Source: Planctomycetaceae bacterium UBA969 (GTDB taxonomy: Bacteria; Planctomycetota; Planctomycetia; Gemmatales; Gemmataceae). Taken from it: a DNA stretch of 22,438 nt. How positions within the stretch are numbered: position 1 is the stretch's first letter; every line of letters starts with the position of its first letter. The notes under the pieces were generated by a model. It made no database searches, was not told the origin of the DNA, and saw nothing but the letters and a program-made list of their open reading frames with translations. Shown here one piece after another: positions 7,592-15,520 of this stretch. The stretch covers positions 2,971 to 25,408 of the forward strand of contig DBCB01000041.1 of assembly GCA_002303765.1 (NCBI GenBank), written 5' to 3'. Both the position numbers and the translations under genes were made by a program.

Positions 7592-8284
7592 TTAGAAACC
7601 GTATTTAATTCGGGTGGCTTGAATTATGGTTTGAATCGTACAGTCCTCACCCAACCGACTTGAGTTTAAAATGAGATCATAGCAATAAGGCTCATTCATA
7701 ACAGACTTAAAATGGCCGTGCAGGAATTCCACCCGCCTTTCATCAGAATTTCGAACTTTGTCTTTTGAATCCTCCAAGGTCAAGCGATCATATTGCGAAA
7801 TATAAGAAGCTCGATCCTCAAAAGGTGCAATAATTCGCGCATGCAAACGATTGGCGTCTGGAACAAGAAACCCGGCACCTGAACCAACAAAAACAGTATT
7901 ACCAATGCAGCCAAGAAGCAAAATCACACGGGCCAAATCTTCAACTTCTTCTGTTCTGGTAATTCGCTTTTCATCAACAAGTTGCGACCATTGCCCTTGC
8001 ACCCAGTCAACAATTTTAGGGCCTGCAAAATCAAACAACTCCTGTTTTGCTGCTGGATTAGAAGCCATGTATTGTAGAATTTCATGGCTATAGATTTGCC
8101 AACCCAATTTTTTGGCAACTTTCGCAGCGATTGACCCACCTCTCGCTCCAAACTGTCGAGAAATGCAAAGACAGTGCCCAGGAAAAGAACTGGGTATACT
8201 ATCTGGGAATAAATCACCTCGATACCCATGCTTGGGGAAATCAATAAACAGATCAGGTCTTGGGGTACTATCATTTCTTTGCAT
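7592..8284 (-). CDS. cytidylate kinase-like P-loop protein
   Basis: 230 residues. The start of the fold is visible at about residues 38-60: 'CLCISRQFGARGGSIAAKVAKKLG', then 'WQIYSHEILQYMA'. This is the 'SRxxGxGGxxIA' nucleotide-binding loop of the cytidylate-kinase-like family (Cytidylate_kin2 type), which differs from a classical Walker A because it lacks Gly-Lys-Ser/Thr. Later blocks 'NTVFVGSGAGFLVPDANRLHARIIAPFEDR' (split here: the first half is a nucleotide-binding strand, the second a core strand) and 'YDLILNSSRLG' near the C-terminus fit the same fold. Its true substrate is unknown; family members are usually annotated without demonstrated CMP kinase activity. It begins 18 bases after the second ABC permease, so it is probably the last gene of that operon, though it could be transcribed separately. 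Confidence 0.78.
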   Translation of the reverse strand: MQRNDSTPRPDLFIDFPKHGYRGDLFPDSIPSSFPGHCLCISRQFGARGGSIAAKVAKKLGWQIYSHEILQYMASNPAAKQELFDFAGPKIVDWVQGQWSQLVDEKRITRTEEVEDLARVILLLGCIGNTVFVGSGAGFLVPDANRLHARIIAPFEDRASYISQYDRLTLEDSKDKVRNSDERRVEFLHGHFKSVMNEPYCYDLILNSSRLGEDCTIQTIIQATRIKYGF

Positions 8285-8302
8285 TGGTCACCGGTAAAAA
8301 AA

Positions 8303-9256
8303 TCATCTCTGGCCTCTTAGCTCTATCTTCCCAAAAAAGAATATTCCTGCAACCAGAAATAATGATGCAATACCCATCATAAAGCATATTGCCATTGTTT
8401 CCGAAAAATCACCATACCCACCACCTTGCTCTAAAACCACCCCTAAGTCCGCACTTTTTTGAAACATGATACATCTTGCATAAAAAGCAACACTTAATTG
8501 CTTTAGCGAACCAGGCATACTTCCTAGAAGAGTTTCAACAACAAAAGCATACGCCAAGGCAATCAATGAGGCTCTAGGCAAACATGCACCCATAAAGAAA
8601 AATACTGAGGCATAAGTTACGCTTGCTAAAGCTATGGGCTGCCAAAACAATTTAAAAGCAAAAAGCCCAGAATCACCGGCACAAACTGAGAGAACAAAAA
8701 AACCTCCAAGACTCCATATTAGAACCCAGGGAAGAATCGCCAAGAATTTTCCGATGTATATACTTGACCGTGGAACAGGCTTTGAGAACAACCAAAACAA
8801 GGTCTTACCTTCTCTTTCTGCCCCAAGTCCCTCAACCGCAAAAGTAAGGCACCACAAAGGAAGCAGAAATCCCAGTAAAACAGAGAACACAACATTTTTG
8901 GTGAAAACGGGGAACCCTGATTGGATCAATAATCCAGAACCTGCACTTGCAACCGCAGAACAAACAGAAGAAACTCCAGTATTATGGCCCAAAACCAAAC
9001 TACCCGCCTCGATCATTTCAATTGAATTTTTAAAATTTAGGCCAACCTGACCACGTGGTTTAAGCGTTTTATAGTTCCACTGATTTTTCAGATTAACGGA
9101 AACAACAACACCGGCAACAAGCATTAAAAAACCAACCGAAACCCAAAACAATCCGTGCCCAACCCTAGCCCGAAAAAGATGGACTACAAGCTGGGACTTT
9201 ACACCTTGAATAAAAGATTTTAGAAAATCCAAACTTAAACCTCTTTCAAAAATCAA
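8303..9256 (-). CDS. ABC-2 type transporter permease
   Basis: 317 residues with about six hydrophobic segments, near residues 35-55, 118-142, 172-192, 208-230, 232-250 and 285-306. The block 'EGLGAEREGKTLFWLFSKPV' with 'YIGKFLA' soon after is the cytoplasmic coupling pattern of ABC-2 permeases (compare Gld/NosY-type). It should pair with the ATPase encoded immediately upstream. The start is TTG at 9256 inside a TTGA overlap with the ATPase stop, implying translational coupling. The transported substrate cannot be read from sequence. A large loop between the first two helices (about residues 60-115) is probably extracytoplasmic. Confidence 0.85.
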   Translation of the reverse strand: MIFERGLSLDFLKSFIQGVKSQLVVHLFRARVGHGLFWVSVGFLMLVAGVVVSVNLKNQWNYKTLKPRGQVGLNFKNSIEMIEAGSLVLGHNTGVSSVCSAVASAGSGLLIQSGFPVFTKNVVFSVLLGFLLPLWCLTFAVEGLGAEREGKTLFWLFSKPVPRSSIYIGKFLAILPWVLIWSLGGFFVLSVCAGDSGLFAFKLFWQPIALASVTYASVFFFMGACLPRASLIALAYAFVVETLLGSMPGSLKQLSVAFYARCIMFQKSADLGVVLEQGGGYGDFSETMAICFMMGIASLFLVAGIFFFGKIELRGQR

Positions 9257-10221
9257 CCTTCAAATAATGACTCCATGACTTCAGCAGGGGCTTCATCGAC
9301 CACTTCCATCCTGCGAATTAGAAAATTATTCGCAATCGAAATCATCACCAAATGCGAAAAAACAAGCTCTGGCTTTCTGGTTAGCACCATTAAAATATGC
9401 TTTTCACCTTCAGGCAAACGAACTCCAAGTACCTCGGAATGACTTAAAACAGATTGAGCAAGCAATCGTATTTTTTCATTAGCTTGAATTTCCAAAGCAA
9501 TTTCGACTGGTTTATTTAATAATCTATCTCGAGCCCGGGAAACAGGCCCAGCCGAAACAACCCTGCCTGATCTTAGCATTACTACCTGATCCGTAAGTTT
9601 CTCAATTTCTTCCAATTCATGACTTGATACCAAAATAGTTTTTCCTACTGCTTGAAACTGTATTAACAACTGAACTAGATCGCGCCTTCCTACAGGATCT
9701 ATACCCCGAAAGGGTTCATCTAAAATCAGCAAAGGTGGATCCATCAAAATAGCATGGGCAATTTTTGCCCTTTGCCTCATTCCTAGCGAGCAGCGCCTTA
9801 ACAATGTAGTTTGCACCGACAATAGACCTACCACCGAAAGAATTTCATTAAGCAAACTGGGAACCCGTTTACTTTCAATCCCTGCTAAACAAGCCATTCT
9901 CGCAAGAAAATCTTTAATACTCCATGATGGATAAAAATAATCCAGATCAGGACTATAACCGACAAGTTGTTTACCCTGCCAAGTCCAGGGATCAATTCCA
10001 AAAACATGAATAGAGCCAGAATCAGGAAAAAGCTGACCAGATATCAAGTTCATTAAAGTGCTTTTCCCAGAACCATTGGACCCCAATAGCGCCGTAATCC
10101 CCGGCCTAAGTTCCAAGCTGAGATCATTTAATCCGAGAAAACTGCCATGCCATTTAGACACTTTCCTGCACCATAAAGGTACAACATCAGATCTAGCGGA
10201 ATCAGATGAAACCCCAATCAT
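9253..10221 (-). CDS. ABC transporter ATP-binding protein (second pair)
   Basis: 322 residues. Walker A is GSNGSGKST (47-55); the signature is SLGMRQ (145-150), a common ABC-2 variant of LSGGQ; Walker B is LLILDEP (164-170); the switch is His201. The usual Q-loop Gln is replaced by Asp92 in 'GYSPD', which is tolerated in some exporter families. A C-terminal domain of about 100 residues follows the ATPase core. It should power the permease at 8303-9256, overlapping it by four bases, and itself overlaps the end of the preceding permease by four bases (10218-10221). It is clearly diverged from the first ATPase of the operon, so this is not a recent tandem copy. Confidence 0.92.
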   Translation of the reverse strand: MIGVSSDSARSDVVPLWCRKVSKWHGSFLGLNDLSLELRPGITALLGSNGSGKSTLMNLISGQLFPDSGSIHVFGIDPWTWQGKQLVGYSPDLDYFYPSWSIKDFLARMACLAGIESKRVPSLLNEILSVVGLLSVQTTLLRRCSLGMRQRAKIAHAILMDPPLLILDEPFRGIDPVGRRDLVQLLIQFQAVGKTILVSSHELEEIEKLTDQVVMLRSGRVVSAGPVSRARDRLLNKPVEIALEIQANEKIRLLAQSVLSHSEVLGVRLPEGEKHILMVLTRKPELVFSHLVMISIANNFLIRRMEVVDEAPAEVMESLFEG

Positions 10222-11168
10222 GATTCCACACCCTTTTTAAAATAGATTCGGATGGTAAGAATTGAACTAACCATAAAAACAAACCCCAGAGAAGCAACAG
10301 CTAGCCAAGGATTTAAGGAATGATCGGTTTGACCAGGAAGCAGGGTAGGGGATGCCCCGAGGCATTTTTCACCCAACCTTTCAACACAGTACCAAAAATC
10401 TAAAACCCTGAACGCAGGATTTAATTTTAATCGATCAATCATGATGGCACAAAGAGAAGGAAGAAGAAAGAAGACACCCGCCCAGCACATGATTAAACCA
10501 ATGGTTGATCTGAAAAATCCGACCGTAGCAAACAAAAGTGATACAAGCCCAAGATTAATTACAAAACCATAGCCAACAATTCCAAGTAATAATCTTGGAT
10601 GATAAAGCAGATAAGTCCAGGTATCGATAAAACAAATTTCAAGAAAAAGAAATAAGGCAGGAATAGTTGCGAATAGGTGCACCAAAAAAGAGGCTGCTAA
10701 AAACTTACCACCAATATAATTGCTCATTCCACCAGATTTGGATTGGTAGAAGATCAAAGAACCTTGATTTAAATCTTCGCCAAGCAAAGAAGCGCCGGCC
10801 AATACAAGAAGCACAATTATGCCCCTCGATTGCAGATTAATAAAATTTCGAAAGGTCTCAGGAGATCCATCCATCTTCAAAACACTGCGCAGAAATTGCA
10901 TCATATCGTTTTGATTGGCACGCCCAAAACCACCAACGCGCACTAATCCATCTGGTTGTTGATCAGCAACCCAAAAGAAAAGATACTGACCAAAAAAATA
11001 GAGAAGAAAATTCAAAACAGCAAGTGAGAATACAACCCAAAATACTTTGCGCATGAATATTAATTTCAACGATTCGCGAGTAATCGCAAACGCACCCATC
11101 CAAACCGGGTTTCTTAAACCACGCCATGGCCTGTATTCCAAAAACGAATTAAGGGAGGTAACCGACAT
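10218..11168 (-). CDS. ABC-2 type transporter permease (first pair)
   Basis: 316 residues, about six hydrophobic segments: near residues 40-65 ('VFWVVFSLAVLNFLLYFFGQ'), 112-130, 153-180, 190-218, 222-245 and 285-308. 'LLGEDLNQGSLIFYQSKSGG' followed by 'YIGGKFLAA' is the ABC-2 coupling region. A loop of about 45 residues between the first two helices ('PDGLVRVGGFGRANQNDMMQ') probably faces outward. The ATG at 11168 overlaps the upstream ATPase stop by one base, so the ATPase at 11168-12136 is its likely partner. The substrate is unknown. Confidence 0.85.
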   Translation of the reverse strand: MSVTSLNSFLEYRPWRGLRNPVWMGAFAITRESLKLIFMRKVFWVVFSLAVLNFLLYFFGQYLFFWVADQQPDGLVRVGGFGRANQNDMMQFLRSVLKMDGSPETFRNFINLQSRGIIVLLVLAGASLLGEDLNQGSLIFYQSKSGGMSNYIGGKFLAASFLVHLFATIPALFLFLEICFIDTWTYLLYHPRLLLGIVGYGFVINLGLVSLLFATVGFFRSTIGLIMCWAGVFFLLPSLCAIMIDRLKLNPAFRVLDFWYCVERLGEKCLGASPTLLPGQTDHSLNPWLAVASLGFVFMVSSILTIRIYFKKGVES

Positions 11169-12136
11169 CAGTTAGCCACCAACCTTTGCTTATCTAAAAG
11201 TGCAAAAAAAGCATCATCCAGATTACCTTCCAATGGTACGAACTTTTTAATCACACCACCTGCAGCCAAAATCTGTGAGGCAATATTATTTATCCCTAAA
11301 GATGAGTCACACTGGACAAATACTTTGGTGAACCCGCCCATATCTTGCGAACCAACGCACTTTTCACCCAAAGCAACAATTGCATCAATTTGGTTTCCTG
11401 TAACTTCAATCAAATAGCTATCGGCTTTGTTTCCAACAAGTTTTTCAAGAGAACACGAAGCAAGGCAAACGCCAAAATTTAAAACAACAACCTGATCACA
11501 AACCGCTTGCACATCTCCAAGTAAATGGGTTGACAGCACGATTGATTTGCCTTGTTGTCTGGCAAAATAACTAAGGTAATCCAACATTTGATTTCTGGCA
11601 GGTGGATCTAATCCTGCGGTTGGTTCATCAAGGATTAACAAGTCTGGATCATGAACCAAAGCCTGTGCGAGTTTAACTTTTTGAATCATCCCTGTAGAGT
11701 ATTCGGCAAGCTTTCTAAACCGCGCTTCACCCATGCTTAGGCAATCAAGAATCTCATGAGAACGCCTAAGAGCATCTTTGCGTTTCAAACCTTCGAGTTC
11801 GCCAGCAAATGCAACAAACTCAAATCCCTTCATTGAAGGAATAATTGCCTTTGCTTCAGGCATGAAGCCGATTTTGCCCAACTCAACTTTGGTTTTCCCA
11901 AAAAGGGATATGTCGCCAGAAGTAGGAATATCTAGACCAAGAATAAGCTTAATTAAAGTAGATTTGCCAGCGCCATTTGGGCCTAACAAACCAATAATGC
12001 CTGGATAAACTTCAAAAGAAACGTTATTCAGAACGGTTTTCGATCCGAATTTCCTAGTAAGATTTCGACACCCAATTACAGCGATCTCATCACCCACATT
12101 AAATTCTCGTTTAGAATTAAATCCGGAAGAAATCAA
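11168..12136 (-). CDS. ABC transporter ATP-binding protein (first pair)
   Basis: 322 residues. Walker A is GPNGAGKST (52-60), signature STGMIQ (147-152), Walker B LLILDEP (166-172), D-loop 'AGLDPPAR', switch His204. Glu94 in 'GFMPE' stands where many ABC proteins have the Q-loop Gln, as is usual in drug/antibiotic and Gld-type ABC-2 exporters. The C-terminal 100 residues form an extra domain typical of these exporters. It starts at a TTG within a TTGA overlap with the STAS gene stop (12133-12136) and runs into the first permease with a one-base overlap. It should couple ATP hydrolysis to transport by the permease at 10218-11168. Confidence 0.93.
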   Translation of the reverse strand: MISSGFNSKREFNVGDEIAVIGCRNLTRKFGSKTVLNNVSFEVYPGIIGLLGPNGAGKSTLIKLILGLDIPTSGDISLFGKTKVELGKIGFMPEAKAIIPSMKGFEFVAFAGELEGLKRKDALRRSHEILDCLSMGEARFRKLAEYSTGMIQKVKLAQALVHDPDLLILDEPTAGLDPPARNQMLDYLSYFARQQGKSIVLSTHLLGDVQAVCDQVVVLNFGVCLASCSLEKLVGNKADSYLIEVTGNQIDAIVALGEKCVGSQDMGGFTKVFVQCDSSLGINNIASQILAAGGVIKKFVPLEGNLDDAFFALLDKQRLVAN

Positions 12137-12495
12137 TCGCTATTAAGCGCAGCAATTGCTTCCTTGCGATCATTGTAGATGGGCCAGAGGGTATCGAGCC
12201 CGGTAAGATGCAATAATTCTCTTGCGTTGGGAGAGGCCCCTGCAATTACCACTTCGCACCCATGTTTTTTGACTCTTTTATGGCATCTAAGCAAAAAACC
12301 CAAGAATAATGAACCGACATAATCAACTTCAGAGAGATCAAAAACAAGCCCGCTTGGCTTCATTTGATCTAACGGATCCAGCACCAATTCAGTTGCGGTA
12401 AGCATAAGATCTTCAGCCATTTTTTCAGCAGTTGGAGATGGTATTACAATCGCTATGTCACCAGCTTTTTCAATGCTAAACGTTGGAATTGCCAT
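12133..12495 (-). CDS. STAS-domain protein, anti-sigma factor antagonist type
   Basis: 120 residues, one STAS domain. The block 'GLVFDLSEVDYVGSLFLGFL' is the strand and loop bearing the regulatory site; Ser62 aligns with the Ser phosphorylated in SpoIIAA/RsbV proteins, and the following 'HGCEVVIAGASPNARELLHLTGL' completes the fold. Family knowledge: such proteins bind an anti-sigma kinase in the unphosphorylated state and free a sigma factor; other STAS proteins regulate transporters or signalling complexes. No RsbW-type kinase, PP2C phosphatase or sigma gene is nearby. As the first gene of a tight operon with two ABC exporters, a local regulatory or complex-forming role is possible (inference). 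The stretch AGGGGA (12511-12516) is a candidate but rather distant ribosome binding site. Confidence 0.88.
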   Translation of the reverse strand: MAIPTFSIEKAGDIAIVIPSPTAEKMAEDLMLTATELVLDPLDQMKPSGLVFDLSEVDYVGSLFLGFLLRCHKRVKKHGCEVVIAGASPNARELLHLTGLDTLWPIYNDRKEAIAALNSD

Positions 12496-12602
12496 TGGTA
12501 GCTTTATAACTCCCCTTGAGATAAAAACTGATTTTTCAAGCCGTGCTTTAACTAACTAATATCCTATCTTCATGTGCATTGATAAAAAACACAAGTTATT
12601 TA

Positions 12603-12608
12603 AAGGAA
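12603..12608 (+). promoter_or_regulatory. ribosome binding site deciding the rlmI-like start
   Basis: AAGGAA lies nine bases before the TTG at 12618. No comparable site precedes the in-frame TTG at 12579, so this site favours the shorter protein. Confidence 0.55.
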
Positions 12609-12617
12609 ATTAGTTAC

Positions 12618-13811
12618 TTGGACACCATAAATCCAAAACTACCTGTTATCAAACTAAAAATCGTCAGGAACTCAAATCATCCATGGATATTCCAGAAAAT
12701 GATTGAAAAGCCTGATCAAAAGATTCCCAACGGCTGCATTGTTGATATCGAAGATCGTGCAGGCGCCTGGGCTGGCCGTGGTATTTTTAATGGACACTCC
12801 AGAATTTCTCTTCGCATTTTAACAACCAATCAAGACGAACAGATTGACGAAGCTTTCTTTGATAAGAAAATAGGACTGGCTGTTGGGCTCCGTAAGGAAA
12901 CCCTAAATCTAGAAACTTCAACCAATGCATACCGTCTTATCCATGGCGAAGGGGATGGCCTTAGCGGACTTATCATTGATAAATTTGGGAAAACAATCGT
13001 TATCGAATTTTTTTCTTCGGGCATGTACCGTCTTAAAGATACTATCCAAACGATTCTTCTTAAACATTATCCAGAGCATCAAATTACTTGGTTCGCTGAA
13101 AGTCATGTGCAGAAACAAGAGTCATTTAATTGCAAAGAACCAGGCTACGATATAAATCCTGAAATCATTAATGAAAACGGATTAAGCTTTAAAGTAACCC
13201 CGGGCACTGGCCACAAAACCGGTTTTTTTGCTGATCAACGCGAAAACCGATTACTTCTTAGCACCTTCTGCAAAGATAAAAAAGTCTTGGACCTTTGCTG
13301 CAATTCCGGGGGGTTTTCCGTTTATGCAAAAGCCCTAGGAAAAGCTGAAGATGTAACCGCAATTGATCTCGACGAAGAAGTCCTTGGGCTTGCCAGACAT
13401 AATGCCAGCCTAAATAAAGTAAGAATTAAATGTGTCCAATCAGATATTTTCCCTTGGTTGCGAGATTGCATAGCTAAAGGAGAAAAATTTGATGTTGTCA
13501 TTTTAGATCCATCCAAGCTAACCCGTGATCGCGATGAAATTGAAACTGCGCTTAGAAAATATACAGATATGAACCGACTCGCAATGCAGGTGGTTTGTGA
13601 TGGAGGCATTTTACTTACTTGTTCTTGCACTGGTCTAGTTTCAGAATTTGATTTTTTTGATTCAGTGCGAAAAGCAGCTTGGCAAGCAGGAAAAACAGCC
13701 CAAATTTTAAAGTTAACTGGAGCCGGCCCGGATCACCCGTTTATGGCCCACGCGGGCGAAGGGCGTTATTTAAAAGCTATTTTTGCCAGAATTCATCATG
13801 GTACTACATAA
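12618..13811 (+). CDS. class I SAM-dependent rRNA methyltransferase, RlmI-like
   Basis: I choose TTG 12618 (397 residues) because AAGGAA sits nine bases upstream and the PUA domain begins soon after; an alternative TTG at 12579 adds 13 residues. Domains from this start: PUA RNA-binding domain at about 6-75 ('NHPWIFQKMI', 'GRGIFNGHSRISLRIL'), a linker domain at about 80-190, then a Rossmann methyltransferase. Hallmarks are 'GTGHKTGFFADQRENR', the SAM loop 'VLDLCCNSGGF' and 'DVVILDPSKL', with Ser where the RlmI family more often has Pro-Pro, and the catalytic-region 'LTCSCTGLV'. Family knowledge: RlmI makes 5-methylcytosine in 23S rRNA. The exact target base here is not certain, so no gene symbol is given. 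It is monocistronic, ending at a strong hairpin. Confidence 0.88.
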   Translation: MDTINPKLPVIKLKIVRNSNHPWIFQKMIEKPDQKIPNGCIVDIEDRAGAWAGRGIFNGHSRISLRILTTNQDEQIDEAFFDKKIGLAVGLRKETLNLETSTNAYRLIHGEGDGLSGLIIDKFGKTIVIEFFSSGMYRLKDTIQTILLKHYPEHQITWFAESHVQKQESFNCKEPGYDINPEIINENGLSFKVTPGTGHKTGFFADQRENRLLLSTFCKDKKVLDLCCNSGGFSVYAKALGKAEDVTAIDLDEEVLGLARHNASLNKVRIKCVQSDIFPWLRDCIAKGEKFDVVILDPSKLTRDRDEIETALRKYTDMNRLAMQVVCDGGILLTCSCTGLVSEFDFFDSVRKAAWQAGKTAQILKLTGAGPDHPFMAHAGEGRYLKAIFARIHHGTT

Positions 13812-13814
13812 AAA

Positions 13815-13842
13815 AAGCGCCTCAGCTTTAACTGAGGCGCTT
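13815..13842. terminator. bidirectional intrinsic terminator
   Basis: Perfect 11-bp stem: AAGCGCCTCAG (13815-13825), loop CTTTAA, CTGAGGCGCTT (13832-13842). On the minus strand the hairpin is followed by seven T residues (the A run 13810-13816), an excellent terminator for the DUF1501 gene. On the plus strand it is followed by the weaker AGATTTTA and starts four bases after the methyltransferase stop. It serves both converging genes. Confidence 0.88.
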
Positions 13843-13866
13843 AGATTTTATCATCAGCTAATTACT

Positions 13867-15138
13867 TTAAAGCAATTCTGTAACGGGTTCACGATCATCC
13901 AGAATATACATTGGACGGCCAAAGTTATCTGGGAAGGTCGCTGAAGAATCGACACCCATAGCGGAGTAAATGGTGCTTAACAATTGAGGCACCTTGTACT
14001 TGCGATCAATAGGATATTCCCCGCGGGCATTAGTTGCACCAATGGCTTGCCCCATTTTCAAACCGCCACCTGCAACAAGGGCACTCATTGCTGCTGACCA
14101 ATGGTCACGGCCACCGCCATCTTGCATATTGATTTTTGGAGTTCTACCAAACTCGCCCCAAACCACGGTAACAACTTCGTCGCTCATCCCTCGATCATGA
14201 AGATCTTGAATGAGGCTCGAAATACCCCGATCCAGCATTGGAAGCTGGGTTTTCAGGGTTTTAAAGTTGCCGGAATGGGTATCCCAACCACCATATGAAA
14301 GAGTTACGCAGCCAACACCTGCTTCGATAAGCCTTCGGGCCGTAAGGAATTGTTCAACTCCTTTATAACGATCGCGAACTTTAGGTTCTTCTCTCGAAAG
14401 ATCAAGAGCTTTGCGAACGGTACCTGATGCTACCATTTCAAAGGCTCGCGTGGCAAAAGAATCCATTCCCTTCATGGTGCCAGAGGCATCAATTTCACGA
14501 CGAACATTATCAAAGTTTTTAAGTAGCGATTTTCTATCATCATAACGGTCATTTTCAACACCGCTAGGAAGTCGTAAGTTTTGCAAACCAGGACCGTCTG
14601 GAGTAAATGGGCGATGAGCAATTCCAAGATAACCAGGTTCGGTACCTTTCGTCATACCCCTTAAGCTTACAAAAGGCGGGATATCGGACTGATTAGATTG
14701 CAGTTTGGAAATAACCGACCCAAACGAGGGATGATGAACAACCCTATTAATATTTTCACTATAACCAGTCATCACTTGGGAATCGGAATGTTCATCAACA
14801 GAAACGAGACTTCGTACAACGGCAAGTTTGTCAAACATTTTAGCTTGGTTAGGAAAATGCTCGGAAATTTGAACCCCAGGAACATTGGTTGAAATCGGTT
14901 TGAATTCACCACGAAATTCTGAAGGAGCATTGGGCTTTAGATCATACATATCCATGTGGGAGGGGCCACCGGGAAGATAAATCATAATTGCAGACTTAGC
15001 CGTACCAGTTTTACCTGCTTCTTTAGCTCGAAGCATATCGGTAAGAGAGAGGGAGGAACCGAAAGCGCCAATTTTGAGAAAGTTTCGGCGATTGATGCCA
15101 TCGCAAAATCTATTGGATCCACCAGAAAAAGATAACAT
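13867..15138 (-). CDS. DUF1501 domain protein with twin-arginine signal
   Basis: 423 residues, start ATG 15138 with GGAG seven bases upstream. The N-terminus carries 'NRRNFLKIGAFGSSLSL', a twin-arginine (Tat) export signal with Arg17-Arg18. The body matches DUF1501, a branch of the alkaline-phosphatase/sulfatase superfamily very abundant in planctomycetes: 'IMIYLPGGPSHMDMYDLKP' near residue 50, 'TLSYGGWDTHSGNF' in the middle, 'VVWGEFGRTPKINM' and 'GGGRDHWSAAMSALVAGGG' near residues 328-360. It is probably exported folded to the periplasm. Biochemical activity of the family is not established. In most planctomycetes the gene follows a DUF1549/DUF1553 cytochrome-like partner; no such partner is adjacent here, so this copy is an orphan. 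Confidence 0.92.
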   Translation of the reverse strand: MLSFSGGSNRFCDGINRRNFLKIGAFGSSLSLTDMLRAKEAGKTGTAKSAIMIYLPGGPSHMDMYDLKPNAPSEFRGEFKPISTNVPGVQISEHFPNQAKMFDKLAVVRSLVSVDEHSDSQVMTGYSENINRVVHHPSFGSVISKLQSNQSDIPPFVSLRGMTKGTEPGYLGIAHRPFTPDGPGLQNLRLPSGVENDRYDDRKSLLKNFDNVRREIDASGTMKGMDSFATRAFEMVASGTVRKALDLSREEPKVRDRYKGVEQFLTARRLIEAGVGCVTLSYGGWDTHSGNFKTLKTQLPMLDRGISSLIQDLHDRGMSDEVVTVVWGEFGRTPKINMQDGGGRDHWSAAMSALVAGGGLKMGQAIGATNARGEYPIDRKYKVPQLLSTIYSAMGVDSSATFPDNFGRPMYILDDREPVTELL

Positions 15139-15520
15139 GAGAAGACTCCATTAAAGGTTGGAAGCCACGCTTAAAAACAGGCAGGTTATTGAAAAGTAAC
15201 TCAACATCACCAATAGGTCAACTGTTTTTATTGATAAAACCAAAATAATTCGAATAAAAACCCAAAAATCAGTTCAAAATATAACAAATGGTACAATAAC
15301 TACTTTTATTTGGTGTGTTGAGCGTTTATGCCACTTAATAATGAAAGTCATTTCCCCTATTTGCAATAAACTAAAAACCATTCCTGAACACAATTTAAAA
15401 CCTAGTAAACCTTAATTTTGAGTTGTTAACCTTCATAGGTTCCAAAACAGATCGACACTTGTTTAAATCCAATCGAATACAATCACTTTAATTAAGGATA
15501 AATATACCGTATAAAACCAC
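15139..15520. other. AT-rich intergenic region between divergent genes
   Basis: About 380 bases between the DUF1501 start and the H4MPT gene start, therefore holding both promoters. It contains the DUF1501 ribosome binding site (15146-15149), one possible minus-strand promoter, a short hairpin AACCT-TCAT-AGGTT (15428-15441) and a TACAAT (15478-15483) that could be a plus-strand -10 box but has no good -35. Minus-strand reading frames here contain nothing recognisable. I see no RNA gene. Confidence 0.5.
15193..15221 (-). promoter_or_regulatory. possible promoter of the DUF1501 gene
   Basis: On the minus strand TTGACC (15216-15221) is separated by exactly 17 bases from TACTTT (15193-15198), about 55 bases before the ATG. 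The -35 matches five of six consensus bases and the -10 only three. Confidence 0.3.

Noticed and set aside
8634..9050. 138-residue plus-strand reading frame opposite the ABC permease
   Set aside because: Low-complexity, Pro/Lys/Thr-rich shadow of a membrane protein gene.
9253..12136. The two ATPase/permease pairs as a recent tandem duplication
   Set aside because: The ATPases differ throughout, including N-termini, signature motifs and C-terminal domains, so any duplication is old.
15428..15441. Short hairpin AACCT-TCAT-AGGTT in the intergenic region
   Set aside because: Only five base pairs, no T run and no conserved context; not enough for an attenuator or RNA element.
15478..15483. TACAAT as a -10 box for the H4MPT gene
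   Set aside because: No -35 at 16-18 bases; the nearest TTG-containing hexamer is only 13 bases away.
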